Positions 42,413 to 51,110 are shown, numbered from the stretch's first letter. The stretch: 64,000 bases of DNA from JAQGMV01 sp035626595 (GCA_035626595.1 DASPNJ010000037.1:4666-68665), one strand, 5' to 3'. A program made the numbers and translations. The notes: generated by a model not told the origin, from the letters alone.

Positions 42413-43443
42413 GCGGTGACTGCAAGCGATTTCTGGCCGTACCACGGCGGCACGATCGCGCCGAAGCCGCCGGCGGGACCGCCTGCTGCAATGACGAGCA
42501 GATCGTCGGGCGTGCGCAGCGCACGATAGGTGCGGTCTTCGTCATCCTTGCGCCCCGCGACGGCCGACTTGCCCACCGAGCGCCATTCCCTGCGCTGCAC
42601 GTGCGCGCGCTCGAATACGTATTCGCGGATGTTCTGCTTGCTCCAGCCGGCCGCCGCGAAGATCTGCCGGTGCTGCTTCGGAACCACCATCGCGTAATTG
42701 CCCGCCCAGATCGAGTACGTGAGCATGTTGCCGCGGATGGCGGCGATGTAGGTATCGAGGATCTCGCGCGGGTCGTGCGTCCACTCGTTCATGATCTGGT
42801 GCGGCGACTCCGCGGCAAGCACCGTCACGGCCGATGCGCCTTCGGGAATGCCCCGTTCCGCGGAGAGCGCCCGCCACGGGCTGTCTTCCTCGTCCTCCGC
42901 GATGCAGAACGTGTATTTGCCGGGATGTCCGATCGTCGAGCGGTCGAGCTGCCCCGGGATCCCGCCGAGCACGTTCAGGATGAAGAGACGGATGCTGCGC
43001 CCGATCGTGGCATTGGCGCGGCTCGCGTTGCCGAACACATTGTGGGTTGCGTTCATGCCGAGCGCGGTCCTGACCGGCCCGTTGACGACGACGAAGGGCG
43101 CGCTGCCGCCCGTGCTCGCCGTGGCGCCGTGCAGCCCGAACTCCGGCTCGCACATGGCTTTGATGACTGCAACGACGACCGGCATGTACTCCGGCAGGCA
43201 TCCGGCCATGACTGCGGCGATCGCAACTTTCTCCGCACTGATGTGGCGCCGGCGGACGGGCTCGATGCCCACGAGCTCGTCGGGCGAAAGCCTGCCTGCC
43301 GCCAGAAACGCGCGCACGTTTTCCTCGGCCGGCGCGACGATCGGCAGCCCGTCGGTCCAGCCGTTGCGCTGGTAAAGCTCGTTCGCTTCGAATGCGTCGG
43401 CGACTTCGTAAGCCGCGCTGCTGAGGTCTGCTTTGCTGGCCAT
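42397..43443 (-). CDS. large partner protein of the UGSC selenoprotein operon
   Basis: A 348-residue soluble protein without a signal peptide. I know this type as the upstream companion of UGSC proteins, but its biochemistry is not known to me. Visible features are LYQRNGWTDGLPIVAPAEEN near residue 23, a Gly/Asn-rich centre with GGSAPFVVVNGPVR near 111 and HNVFGNASRANATIGRSIR near 133, and a Cys in MAGCLPE. The last four residues and the stop are contributed by a class B repeat. The selenoprotein begins 33 bp downstream, so the pair is one operon. Confidence 0.75.
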   Translation of the reverse strand: MASKADLSSAAYEVADAFEANELYQRNGWTDGLPIVAPAEENVRAFLAAGRLSPDELVGIEPVRRRHISAEKVAIAAVMAGCLPEYMPVVVAVIKAMCEPEFGLHGATASTGGSAPFVVVNGPVRTALGMNATHNVFGNASRANATIGRSIRLFILNVLGGIPGQLDRSTIGHPGKYTFCIAEDEEDSPWRALSAERGIPEGASAVTVLAAESPHQIMNEWTHDPREILDTYIAAIRGNMLTYSIWAGNYAMVVPKQHRQIFAAAGWSKQNIREYVFERAHVQRREWRSVGKSAVAGRKDDEDRTYRALRTPDDLLVIAAGGPAGGFGAIVPPWYGQKSLAVTAVIPA

Positions 43444-43480
43444 TCCGGGGAGGATTACAGGCGAAAATCAAGTGCCGGCA

Positions 43481-43511
43481 ATTATCGTCGCTTTCGCATC
43501 GTCTTTGTCAC
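43481..43511 (-). promoter_or_regulatory. possible promoter of the selenoprotein operon
   Basis: On the minus strand GTGACA (43511-43506) and GATAAT (43486-43481) are separated by 19 nt, about 40 nt upstream of the operon's first ATG. The -10 is good, but the spacer is longer than ideal. No regulator site is obvious. Confidence 0.3.
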
Positions 43512-43630
43512 CGGGCCTCACGCCCGCGGCGCCCGCTGAGCGCATAAGCAATTTCGTTTTCGCACTAAGCCGGGTCGGCGTCCCGGCGCTATCATGTCGT
43601 TTCCCCCACGCCACGATGAAGGAGGTCACT

Positions 43631-44290
43631 ATGTCATTGCACATTGGCGACGAAGCGCCGGATTTCACGGCAGAAACCACACAAGGCCCGATCCGCTTTC
43701 ACGAATGGATCGGAGACAAATGGGCGGTCCTCTTCTCGCACCCGAAGGATTTCACGCCCGTCTGCACGACCGAGCTCGGCTACATGGCGCGGTGCAAACC
43801 GGAGTTCGACCAGCGCAACGCCAAGATCATCGGCCTGAGCATCGATCCGGTAACCGATCACTCGCGCTGGGCGAAAGACATCGAGGAGACGCAGGGCACC
43901 GCGCCCAACTATCCGATCATCGGCGACGCGGATCTGAAGGTCGCGAAGCTCTACGACATGATTCATCCGAACGCGGCGGCGAAGGTCGAAGGCCGCACTG
44001 CCGTGGACAACGCCACGATCCGCTCGGTGTTCCTGATCGGACCGGACAAGAAGATCAAATGCATGCTCACCTACCCGATGAGCACCGGGCGCAACTTCGA
44101 CGAAGTGCTGCGCGTGCTCGACTCGCTGCAGCTCACGGCGAAGCACAACGTCGCGACGCCGGTGAACTGGAAGCCGGGTGAAGACGTCATCATTCCGCCG
44201 GCCGTGTCCGACGAGCAGGCGAAGCAGAAATACCCCGGCGGCTGGAAGACCCTGAAGCCGTACTTGAGGGTGGTGCCGCAGCCGAAATAA
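43631..44290 (+). CDS. 1-Cys peroxiredoxin (Prx6-type)
   Basis: A 219-residue peroxiredoxin of the Prx6/1-Cys class. The peroxidatic Cys45 lies in FTPVCTTE, and the long C-terminal domain (APNYPIIGDADLKVAKLYDM, then VATPVNWKPGEDVIIPPAVS) is typical. It reduces peroxides in the cytoplasm. The ATG at 43631 is 5 nt after a textbook AAGGAGGT, so it should be well translated. It is divergent from the selenoprotein operon (188 bp between), so the two redox units could share control. Confidence 0.93.
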   Translation: MSLHIGDEAPDFTAETTQGPIRFHEWIGDKWAVLFSHPKDFTPVCTTELGYMARCKPEFDQRNAKIIGLSIDPVTDHSRWAKDIEETQGTAPNYPIIGDADLKVAKLYDMIHPNAAAKVEGRTAVDNATIRSVFLIGPDKKIKCMLTYPMSTGRNFDEVLRVLDSLQLTAKHNVATPVNWKPGEDVIIPPAVSDEQAKQKYPGGWKTLKPYLRVVPQPK

Positions 44291-44424
44291 GCGGCGGAGG
44301 ACTTAGTTCCTGCGAGTTACTTGGGCACAGCGATTGCGGCAGCTCAGGCATGCGTCGTGACACGCTGTCGGTGAGAGCGACGCAGCATCGGTTACGCAAT
44401 TTGCGTCCTTTCAAGGAGCTCGCG

Positions 44425-44634
44425 ATGAACAAGTATCTCGTTGCAATCGCGTTGGCGCTGGGGCTGTCGGCCTGCGGCACGACCAATGAGACGCTGGGCA
44501 CGGTCGGCGGCGCTGCACTCGGCGGCGCAGTCGGCAGCGCGGTGTCGGGCGGCAGCACGCTCGGCACCGTGGGCGGCGCGGCCGTCGGCGGTATCGTCGG
44601 TCACGAAGTCGGCGAGGCTGCTGACCGCCGTTGA
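44425..44634 (+). CDS. small glycine-zipper lipoprotein
   Basis: A 69-residue protein. The signal ends in the lipobox LGLSAC (Cys17), followed by two copies of a Gly-zipper segment, LGTVGGAALGGAVGSA and LGTVGGAAVGGIVGHE. This resembles OsmB and other glycine-zipper 2TM outer-membrane lipoproteins of unknown function. The ATG follows AAGGAGCTCGCG, and a strong terminator lies 20 bp after the stop. It is monocistronic. Confidence 0.88.
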   Translation: MNKYLVAIALALGLSACGTTNETLGTVGGAALGGAVGSAVSGGSTLGTVGGAAVGGIVGHEVGEAADRR

Positions 44635-44654
44635 CGCTTGGCACTGACGGAAAA

Positions 44655-44684
44655 GAGGGCGCCTTCGGGCGCCCTCTTTTTTTT
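44655..44684 (+). terminator. rho-independent terminator
   Basis: Arms GAGGGCGCC and GGCGCCCTC close a UUCG tetraloop and are followed by eight T. It lies 20 bp after the small lipoprotein gene and ends 12 bp before the convergent Bug gene's stop. It is the clearest intrinsic terminator in the window. Confidence 0.95.
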
Positions 44685-44696
44685 GTCACCTCTGAA

Positions 44697-45674
44697 CTAT
44701 TGGGCGCTTTCGGCCGTGATGCCAGCCGCCTTGATGACTTTGCGCCAGCGGTCGGTCTCCGACACGATCAGGTTGCGAAATACCGCGGGATCGCCCGGCA
44801 TCGGCTCCACGCCCTGATCGATCAGCCGCTGGATCGTCGCGGGGTTCGACAGCGCGCGGTTGAGCTCCGCGTTGAGGCGCGAGAGCACTGGCGCCGGCGT
44901 GCTGCGCGGCGCGACCATGCCGTACCACGTGTTGCAGTCGAAGCCGGGGAACGTGTTCGCAACCGGCGGCAGGTCGGGTGCGATGCGCGTCGGGTTCTGT
45001 GTGCCGACCGCGATCGGCCGCAGCCGGCCTGCGTTGATCATCGCCGAGACCTGGGGCTTACCCGAAAAGAGCACCTGCACGCGGCCGGCGACGAGATCGG
45101 TTACCGCGAGCGCGCCGCCCTTGTAGGGCACGTGCACGAACTTGACGCCCGCGAGCGTGTTGAGGAGCTCGATGCCGAGGTGGTTCGGCGTGCCGAAGCC
45201 GGGTGACGCGAAGTTGAGCTTGCCGGGCTGCGCTTTCGCCAGTGCGATGAGCTCCTTCACGCTCTTCACCGGGAGGTCGGTGGGAACGACGAGCAGATAC
45301 GGGATGTAGACCATGAGCCCGATCGGCGCGAAATCCCTGAGCGGCTCGTAGGGCATCTTCACGCCGAGCGCGGGATTCACCGCGAGGCCTGCGGACGTCG
45401 CGAACGTGATGGTGTAGCCGTCCGCCGGCGCCTTCGCACCGAGCGAGAGGCCGAGCAGCGTCGCCGCACCCGGCCGATTGTCGATCACGATCTGCTGACC
45501 GAGCGACTCGGTGAGGCGCTGGCCGATCTCTCGCGCCACGAAATCCGTGGTGCCGGCGGGCGGGTAGGGCACGATCCAGCGGATCGGTCGCGACGGATAC
45601 GGCGCCTGCGCGTACGCCGATCCCGCGACGAATGCAAGCAGCAACAGCGACAAAGCGGTGCACTGACGACGCAT
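44697..45674 (-). CDS. Bug/TctC-family tripartite tricarboxylate receptor protein
   Basis: A 325-residue periplasmic receptor with a standard signal peptide (cut after AYA near 22), then YPSRPIRWIVPYPPAGTTDF, VIDNRPGAATLLG and FASPGFGTPNHLGIE. The ATG at 45674 follows GGGAGGGAGCC. It is divergent from the SDR gene with 100 bp between. No permease genes are near it. Confidence 0.93.
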   Translation of the reverse strand: MRRQCTALSLLLLAFVAGSAYAQAPYPSRPIRWIVPYPPAGTTDFVAREIGQRLTESLGQQIVIDNRPGAATLLGLSLGAKAPADGYTITFATSAGLAVNPALGVKMPYEPLRDFAPIGLMVYIPYLLVVPTDLPVKSVKELIALAKAQPGKLNFASPGFGTPNHLGIELLNTLAGVKFVHVPYKGGALAVTDLVAGRVQVLFSGKPQVSAMINAGRLRPIAVGTQNPTRIAPDLPPVANTFPGFDCNTWYGMVAPRSTPAPVLSRLNAELNRALSNPATIQRLIDQGVEPMPGDPAVFRNLIVSETDRWRKVIKAAGITAESAQ

Positions 45675-45740
45675 GGCTCCCTCCCCGAGCGTACGCGCGA
45701 CGTCGGCAATATACTTCGGAATCCCCATGTTGGACGTAGC

Positions 45741-45757
45741 GTGCGCGAGTCGCGCAC
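45741..45757. repeat. perfect palindrome upstream of the SDR gene
   Basis: GTGCGCGAGTCGCGCAC has 8-bp arms around one base. It looks like a single class A hairpin (the flank GTAGC resembles GTAGG) and lies 17 bp before the SDR start, between divergent genes. It may be a repeat remnant or an operator. Confidence 0.5.
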
Positions 45758-45774
45758 GGGCAAAGGAGAAAACC

Positions 45775-46740
45775 ATGCATCTCAAAGGCAAAGCCGCCGT
45801 CGTCACCGGCGCGGGCCGCGGCATCGGCCGCGAAGTCGCGAAGCTGCTCGCCGCCCAGGGCGCGAGCGTCGTCGTCAACGATCCGGGTGTCGGACGCGGC
45901 GGAGAGCCGACCAATGAGCGTCCGGCAGACGACGTCGTCAACGAGATCCGCAAGGACGGTGGTAAGGCGGTGGCGAACTACGACTCGGTCGCCGATTACC
46001 TCAAGGCAGGTCTGATGATCAAGCAGTGCGTGGACGAGTTCGGCAAGATCGACATCCTCGTGAACGTCGCGGGCAACCTGCGCGAGCGCATGATCTGGAA
46101 CATGTCCGAGGACGACTTCGACTCGGTGGTCTCCGTGCACCTGAAAGGACACTGGAACATGTGTCACCACGCGATCAAGTACATGCGCCAGGAAGGCCAC
46201 GGCCGCATCGTCAATTTCTCGTCCGACGCGTTCAAGGGCTCCGTCGGCCAGTGCAACTACAGCGCATCGAAAGCGGGCATCATCGCGCTCACGCGCTCGA
46301 TCGCGAAGGAAGCGCACAAGTTCGGCATCGTCGCGAACGCGATCTGTCCTTCGGCCGACACGCGCATGACGCTCACCGAGGCGGTGAAAGCCAACCGCAA
46401 GCGCAAGTTCGAGTCCGGACTGATGACCAAAGCCGAGTACGAGCGCACGCTCCAGCCGCGCGGGCCCGAATACATCGCGCCGCTAGTCGCGTACCTGTGC
46501 CTCGACGAAGCCGATTACATCAACGGCCAGGTGTTCCACATCGAGCGCGGACGCATCCACACGTACTACTTCGGCGAGGACCTCAAGTCGCTGCACAAGA
46601 TGGACGACGACGGCATGTTCACGGTCGACGAGCTCAGAGAGTGGGTCCCCGGCTCGCTCATGAATGGCATCACCCCGGTTGCGCCGGTGGTGAAGATGAG
46701 CGAGGCCATGAAGGCGTCGGAGGCGAAGAAGGCGGGGTAA
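45775..46740 (+). CDS. short-chain dehydrogenase/reductase (MFE-2-like)
   Basis: A 321-residue SDR. The NAD(P)-binding motif is TGAGRGIG near residue 12, NVAGN is near 98, and the active-site residues lie in NFSSDAF and YSASKAG (Tyr/Lys). The N-terminal style VVVNDPG and the extra C-terminal 60 residues recall the dehydrogenase domain of peroxisomal multifunctional enzyme 2, so a 3-hydroxyacyl-CoA is a plausible substrate. The ATG follows AAAGGAGAAAACC. Confidence 0.88.
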   Translation: MHLKGKAAVVTGAGRGIGREVAKLLAAQGASVVVNDPGVGRGGEPTNERPADDVVNEIRKDGGKAVANYDSVADYLKAGLMIKQCVDEFGKIDILVNVAGNLRERMIWNMSEDDFDSVVSVHLKGHWNMCHHAIKYMRQEGHGRIVNFSSDAFKGSVGQCNYSASKAGIIALTRSIAKEAHKFGIVANAICPSADTRMTLTEAVKANRKRKFESGLMTKAEYERTLQPRGPEYIAPLVAYLCLDEADYINGQVFHIERGRIHTYYFGEDLKSLHKMDDDGMFTVDELREWVPGSLMNGITPVAPVVKMSEAMKASEAKKAG

Positions 46741-46741
46741 T

Positions 46742-46840
46742 ACGTCATTCCCGCGAAGCCGGGAAATCTAGTACGTCATTCCCGCGAAGCCGGGAATCCA
46801 GAACGGGTTCTGGGTCCCCGCCTGCGCGGGGACGACGCAG
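46742..46840. repeat. class B dispersed palindromic repeat cluster
   Basis: Three units in a row: two nearly identical ACGTCATTCCCGCGAAGCCG units 31 bp apart, and a GTCCCCGCCTGCGCGGGGAC hairpin. They fill the gap between the SDR and the hydrolase-OsmC gene. Confidence 0.85.
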
Positions 46841-46852
46841 GAGGTGAATCTC

Positions 46853-48061
46853 ATGCCATCGATCAACGTCCGCTTCCCCGCCACGCACGGTCACGCGCTC
46901 GCGGCCCGCCTGGAGCTGCCTGCCGGCGAGCCGCGCGCCTACGCGATCTTCGCCCACTGCTTCACGTGTTCGAAGGACTCGAAAGGTGCGGTGTACATCG
47001 GTCAGGCGCTCGCCGCGCGCGGCATCGGCGTGCTGCGCTTCGACTTCACCGGCCTCGGGCAAAGCGGCGGCACGTTCGCCGAATCCACGTTCTCGTCGAA
47101 CGTGGAGGACATCGTTTGCGCCGCCAACTTCCTGCGTGAGCGCTATGCCGCGCCAGAGATCCTGATCGGCCACAGCCTGGGCGGCGCCGCGATACTCGCT
47201 GCGGCGGGCCGCATTGCCGAAGCGCGTGCGGTGGCGACCCTCGGCGCGCCGTTCGAGCCGAGCCATGTCGAGCACCTGCTGAAGAACCGGGAAGAGCTCG
47301 CCACGAAGGGTGAGGCGACGGTGGACATCGGCGGACGGCCTTTCCAGATCCGCCGGGAATTCCTCGACGACCTGCGTCGCCACGATCCCGCGAAGAACAT
47401 CGCGGCGCTCGGCAAAGCGCTGCTGGTGCTTCATTCGCCGCAGGACACCGTCGTCACGATCGACAACGCATCGAAGATCTTCCTCGCCGCGAAACATCCG
47501 AAAAGCTTCGTTTCGCTCGACCGGATCGATCATCTCGTCACGAAACAGGACGATGCGGCATACGTGGGCGAAGTCGTCGCGGCGTGGGCCTCGCGCTATC
47601 TGCCGCCGGCGCCCGAGCAGGAGCCCGTGCCGGGCGTGCGCGTCATCGAAGCGGGCCAGGGCAGCAAATTCGCGCAGGAGATTTACGCCGGCCGTCATCG
47701 CCTGCGCGCCGACGAGCCCGCGTCGGCGGGGGGCACCGATACCGGACCGAATCCTTACGACCTGCTCGCGGCCGCGCTCGGCGCGTGCACGGCGATGACC
47801 GTGCGCATGTATGCCGAGCGCAAGCAGATTCCGCTCGCGCGCGTGAGCGTCGATTTGAAGCACGGCAAAGTGCACGCTGCCGATTGCGAAAGCTGCGAGA
47901 CCCGCGAAGGCAAGATCGACCGCATCGATCGCGTCGTGACGCTGGAAGGCGATCTGGACGACGCACAACGCGCGAAGCTGCTCGAGATTGCCGACAAGTG
48001 CCCGGTGCACCGCACGCTGCATTCGGAGGTCTGGATCAACACGACGGCCAACCAGAGTTGA
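46853..48061 (+). CDS. alpha/beta hydrolase-OsmC fusion protein
   Basis: A 402-residue two-domain protein. Residues 1-255 are an alpha/beta hydrolase with the nucleophile in GHSLGG near 105. Residues about 265-402 are an OsmC/Ohr-like domain with the two redox Cys in GACTAM near 311 and KCPVHRTL near 382. OsmC domains reduce organic hydroperoxides. The hydrolase may release fatty acyl peroxides, which is inference. I prefer the ATG at 46853, 8 nt after AGGAGG, over the GTG at 46844. The stop overlaps the next ATG (TGATG). Confidence 0.9.
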   Translation: MPSINVRFPATHGHALAARLELPAGEPRAYAIFAHCFTCSKDSKGAVYIGQALAARGIGVLRFDFTGLGQSGGTFAESTFSSNVEDIVCAANFLRERYAAPEILIGHSLGGAAILAAAGRIAEARAVATLGAPFEPSHVEHLLKNREELATKGEATVDIGGRPFQIRREFLDDLRRHDPAKNIAALGKALLVLHSPQDTVVTIDNASKIFLAAKHPKSFVSLDRIDHLVTKQDDAAYVGEVVAAWASRYLPPAPEQEPVPGVRVIEAGQGSKFAQEIYAGRHRLRADEPASAGGTDTGPNPYDLLAAALGACTAMTVRMYAERKQIPLARVSVDLKHGKVHAADCESCETREGKIDRIDRVVTLEGDLDDAQRAKLLEIADKCPVHRTLHSEVWINTTANQS

Positions 48062-49311
48062 TGCGCAGCGACGTCGTCGTTCTCGGCGCGGGCGTCATCG
48101 GTATCTGCGTCGCGGCCCACTTGCAGCAACGCGGACGCGCGGTCGTGCTCGTCGATCGCCGCGGCGCCGCCGAGGAGACGTCGTTCGGCAACGCCGGGCT
48201 CGTACAGCGCGAAGGCGTCTATCCGTACGGCTTTCCGCACGACTTCGGCGCGCTCGTGCGCTATGCGTTCAATCGCACGATCGACGCGCATTACCACCCG
48301 TCGGCGCTCTTCAGGATCGCGCCCTTTCTGTGGCGCTACTGGCTGCATTCGCGTCCGGCGCGCCACACCGAGGTCGCACACCGGTACGCGAAGCTGATCG
48401 AGCACTGCGTGACCGAGCACGAGGCGCTCGCCGCCGCCGCCGGTGCGTCGGGTGTCTTTCGCCGCGACGGCTGGATCAAGCTGTTTCGCACCGCGCGCGA
48501 GCGTGACAAGCGTTTCGAAGAGGCCGAGCGCGTGCACCGCGAGTTCGGCATCAATCACACGTTCCTCGACTCGCGCACGCTGCAGGAGTGGGAGCCGCAC
48601 CTCGCTCCAAATCTCGCGGGCGGCCTCCACTACACCGATCCCGTGAGCGTGGACGATCCTCAAGGCCTCGCGCACATCTACCTGCGGCTGTTCGAGCGGC
48701 TGGGCGGTACTTTCGTCCAGGGTAACGCGTTCAGCCTCGAGCCCGAGGCAAACGGCTGGCGTCTGCGCACCGCGAAAGGGCCGCTTTCGGCCGCGGCAGC
48801 GGTCATCGCGCTCGGCCCGTGGGCCGATCAGATGACGCAGGCGCTGGGCTACGACCTGCCGCTCGCGGTCAAGCGCGGGTATCACATGCACTATCGGTGC
48901 GCCGGCGAAGCGCGGCTGCGCCATCCCGTCCTCGACGTCGAGCGCGGCTACTTCCTGGCGCCGATGCGCCAGGGCATTCGCCTGACGACCGGCGCGGAAT
49001 TCGCGATGCGCGACGCGATCAAGACGCCGGTGCAGCTCGGCCGCGCCGAGCCGATCGCGCGGGATTTGTTCCCCCTTGCCGAACGCCTCGACACCGAAGC
49101 GTGGATGGGGGCGCGCCCCTGCACGCCGGACATGCTGCCGATCATCGGCCCGGCGCCGCGGCATGCGAACCTGTGGTTCGCGTTCGGCCATGCGCATCAC
49201 GGACTCACCCTCGGCGCCGTTACCGGCCGGCTCGTGGCGGAGCTGGTGACGGGCGAGGCGCCTCTGGTGGACCCGACACCCTATTCGGCAGCGCGCTTCG
49301 GCGGTACGTGA
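48061..49311 (+). CDS. FAD-dependent oxidoreductase (DadA-like)
   Basis: A 416-residue DAO-family flavoprotein. The FAD-binding motif GAGVIG is at residues 8-13, with ETSFGNAGLV near 38 and the C-terminal FAD motif FAFGHAHHGLTLGAVTG near 376. It resembles D-amino-acid dehydrogenase DadA and would oxidise a D-amino acid or another amine at the membrane. It is coupled to the hydrolase-OsmC gene by a one-base overlap. Confidence 0.88.
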   Translation: MRSDVVVLGAGVIGICVAAHLQQRGRAVVLVDRRGAAEETSFGNAGLVQREGVYPYGFPHDFGALVRYAFNRTIDAHYHPSALFRIAPFLWRYWLHSRPARHTEVAHRYAKLIEHCVTEHEALAAAAGASGVFRRDGWIKLFRTARERDKRFEEAERVHREFGINHTFLDSRTLQEWEPHLAPNLAGGLHYTDPVSVDDPQGLAHIYLRLFERLGGTFVQGNAFSLEPEANGWRLRTAKGPLSAAAAVIALGPWADQMTQALGYDLPLAVKRGYHMHYRCAGEARLRHPVLDVERGYFLAPMRQGIRLTTGAEFAMRDAIKTPVQLGRAEPIARDLFPLAERLDTEAWMGARPCTPDMLPIIGPAPRHANLWFAFGHAHHGLTLGAVTGRLVAELVTGEAPLVDPTPYSAARFGGT

Positions 49312-49377
49312 CACATGCGCTGCGACGCGCGCCTGCGGGGCCGTAGAATGCGGACGCGAGGCGACAACGGGGGCACA

Positions 49378-49707
49378 GTGGCCAAAACGAATCTGAGAAT
49401 CGAACCGCGGGTTGCGCAGGGCCGTCGAGGCACGCTGAGTGCTAGTGGCACCTCGACACCTTGCGTAATCCAGGACATCAGCACCAAGGGTTTCCTCATC
49501 ATGTGCACCAAGCCATTCGCCGTCGGGGACGTGCTCGAGCTCAAGTCGGAGCTCTATCCGGGCAAATTCGTCACCTGCAGCATCGAGGTGCGGCACGTGA
49601 CGGACACCTGCATGGGCACCCGCATCCTCGATATCAACCCCGCTTCCCTGAACGTCTGCCGTCAATTCATCGAGGAGCATTATTCGGAACGTCTGAAGTT
49701 CGGCTGA
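49378..49707 (+). CDS. PilZ-domain protein
   Basis: A 109-residue single-domain protein resembling PilZ: N-terminal RIEPRVAQGRRG, then CVIQDISTKGFLI and FAVGDVLELKSEL. The classical c-di-GMP pattern RxxxR followed by D/NxSxxG is partly met (QDIS-KG). It may bind c-di-GMP, but the Arg motif is imperfect. The GTG at 49378 follows a G-run; the frame upstream is not conserved-looking. Confidence 0.68.
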   Translation: MAKTNLRIEPRVAQGRRGTLSASGTSTPCVIQDISTKGFLIMCTKPFAVGDVLELKSELYPGKFVTCSIEVRHVTDTCMGTRILDINPASLNVCRQFIEEHYSERLKFG

Positions 49708-49727
49708 TCTATCCGTCTGGAGACCGT

Positions 49728-50072
49728 ATGCGCTCCCTCAATCGTCTGCTCGCTTCCGCCGCTTTCGTTATCGCCTCTTCAGCGTTCGCGCCGCCGTCCG
49801 CCGAGGCTGCGATCACGCTGTCGCAGCGCGGTTGTCAGACCTACGCGAGCTGGTCCGGCAACATCGTCTGGGCGCGCAACCTGGGCGCTGACAAGGAGAA
49901 AACGCGCGCCGAGCTGCTCACGCTCGACAAGAAAACGCCCGCGAACATCTTCGAGCTGATGCTGCGCAACCTCGACACGCTGTGGACGACGAGCGCGGAC
50001 TGGGAAACCGTCACGCTCGCGATACTTCAGGATTGCATCAACCGCCGCGGGTCGTACGAAGAAGGGACTTGA
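49728..50072 (+). CDS. small exported protein of unknown function
   Basis: A 114-residue protein with a signal peptide (about 1-27, cut after AEA). The mature part has two Cys (QRGCQTYA and LQDCINRRG), which could form a disulfide, and a helical middle. I do not recognise the family. The ATG follows CTGGAGACCGT. It is 20 bp behind the PilZ gene and probably co-transcribed. Confidence 0.72.
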   Translation: MRSLNRLLASAAFVIASSAFAPPSAEAAITLSQRGCQTYASWSGNIVWARNLGADKEKTRAELLTLDKKTPANIFELMLRNLDTLWTTSADWETVTLAILQDCINRRGSYEEGT

Positions 50073-50074
50073 TT

Positions 50075-50104
50075 CCCGTCATCCCCGCGCAGGCGGGGAT
50101 CCAG
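50075..50104. repeat. class B dispersed repeat overlapping the LLM oxidoreductase stop
   Basis: GTCATCCCCGCGCAGGCGGG and flanks between convergent genes. On the minus strand it encodes the C-terminal SGSPPARG and the TGA stop of the LLM oxidoreductase. Confidence 0.82.
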
Positions 50105-51110
50105 ATTCGGCCGTAAGACCGAACGCCTGCGCCAGCAGCTCGTACGAGCGGTGCCGCGGCGCCGGGTCGTACGTCCACGTCACGATGACGAGCTCGTCGA
50201 GCGCATGACGCTCGCCGAACGCCGTCAGCATCTCTTTCACCTGTTCGGCCGTGCCGACGAACGCGTCGCGTCGCATCGATTCGAGCCGCGCGCGCTGTGC
50301 GTGCGTGTACGGATACGCCGCTGCTTCTTCGGGCGACACGAGCGCATCGCGTATGCCCATATCGCGCAGGATGCGCGAGTGCTCGCGCGTCGCCGCCAGC
50401 CGCCGCGCTTCATCCTCGGTGTCGGCGGCAAGCGCCCAGACGCACGCGGCCGTCATCGGCCTGGCATGACGCTCGCTCGGCTTGTAGCCGGCGCGATAGA
50501 GATGGAACGCCTCCTCCATGCCATGGCCGTCGGTGAAGAAGTACGCGAAGGCGTACGGCATGCCGAAATGCGCAGCGAGGCGTGCGCCGTAATCGGAGCT
50601 TCCGAGGATCCACAGCTCGGGGCTCGTCGGCCCCAGCGGATGCGCCTTGATGGCGTGATACGGATGACGCGGATCGAGCGGGGCGCCCGAAACCCACTTG
50701 TCGAGCTCGTAGACCTGCTGCGGAAAATCCTCGGCATTGTTCGTGTTCGGGTTGAGCGCGAAAGCCGTGCGCTGATCCGATCCGGGCGCGCGGCCGAGGC
50801 CGAGATCGATGCGTCCCGGCGCAATCGCTTCGAGCACGCGAAACTGTTCCGCCACCTTGAGCGACGAGTAGTGCGGGAGCATCACCCCCGCGCTGCCGAC
50901 GCGTATGCGCTGCGTCGTCGCGGCGATAGCCGACATCAGAATCTCGGGCGCGGTGCCGACAATGTTGCCGGTATTGTGGTGCTCGGACACCCAGTATCGG
51001 TGGTAGCCGAGCGCGTCGCAGTGGCGCGCGAGCTCGAGCGTTTCACGGATGGCGTGGTCTTCGGTGCGCCCCTTGGAGGCGGTGGATTGGTCCAGGACCG
51101 AGAGCTTCAT
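50079..51110 (-). CDS. LLM-class flavin-dependent oxidoreductase
   Basis: A 343-residue bacterial-luciferase-like monooxygenase: barrel fold with YWVSEHHNTGNIVGTAPEIL near residue 39, RIRVGSAGVMLPHYS near 69 and GRIDLGLGRAPGSD near 100. It uses FMN (or F420 in some lineages). This MsnO8/YhbW-like subgroup has no assigned substrate. The C-terminal tail and stop come from the class B repeat. It is divergent from the Rap1a-like gene with 59 bp between. Confidence 0.9.
   Translation of the reverse strand: MKLSVLDQSTASKGRTEDHAIRETLELARHCDALGYHRYWVSEHHNTGNIVGTAPEILMSAIAATTQRIRVGSAGVMLPHYSSLKVAEQFRVLEAIAPGRIDLGLGRAPGSDQRTAFALNPNTNNAEDFPQQVYELDKWVSGAPLDPRHPYHAIKAHPLGPTSPELWILGSSDYGARLAAHFGMPYAFAYFFTDGHGMEEAFHLYRAGYKPSERHARPMTAACVWALAADTEDEARRLAATREHSRILRDMGIRDALVSPEEAAAYPYTHAQRARLESMRRDAFVGTAEQVKEMLTAFGERHALDELVIVTWTYDPAPRHRSYELLAQAFGLTAESGSPPARG

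Noticed and set aside
45741..45757. Confident operator call for the SDR/Bug divergent promoter
   Set aside because: The palindrome resembles one hairpin of the class A repeat, so a repeat remnant explains it as well as a regulator site.
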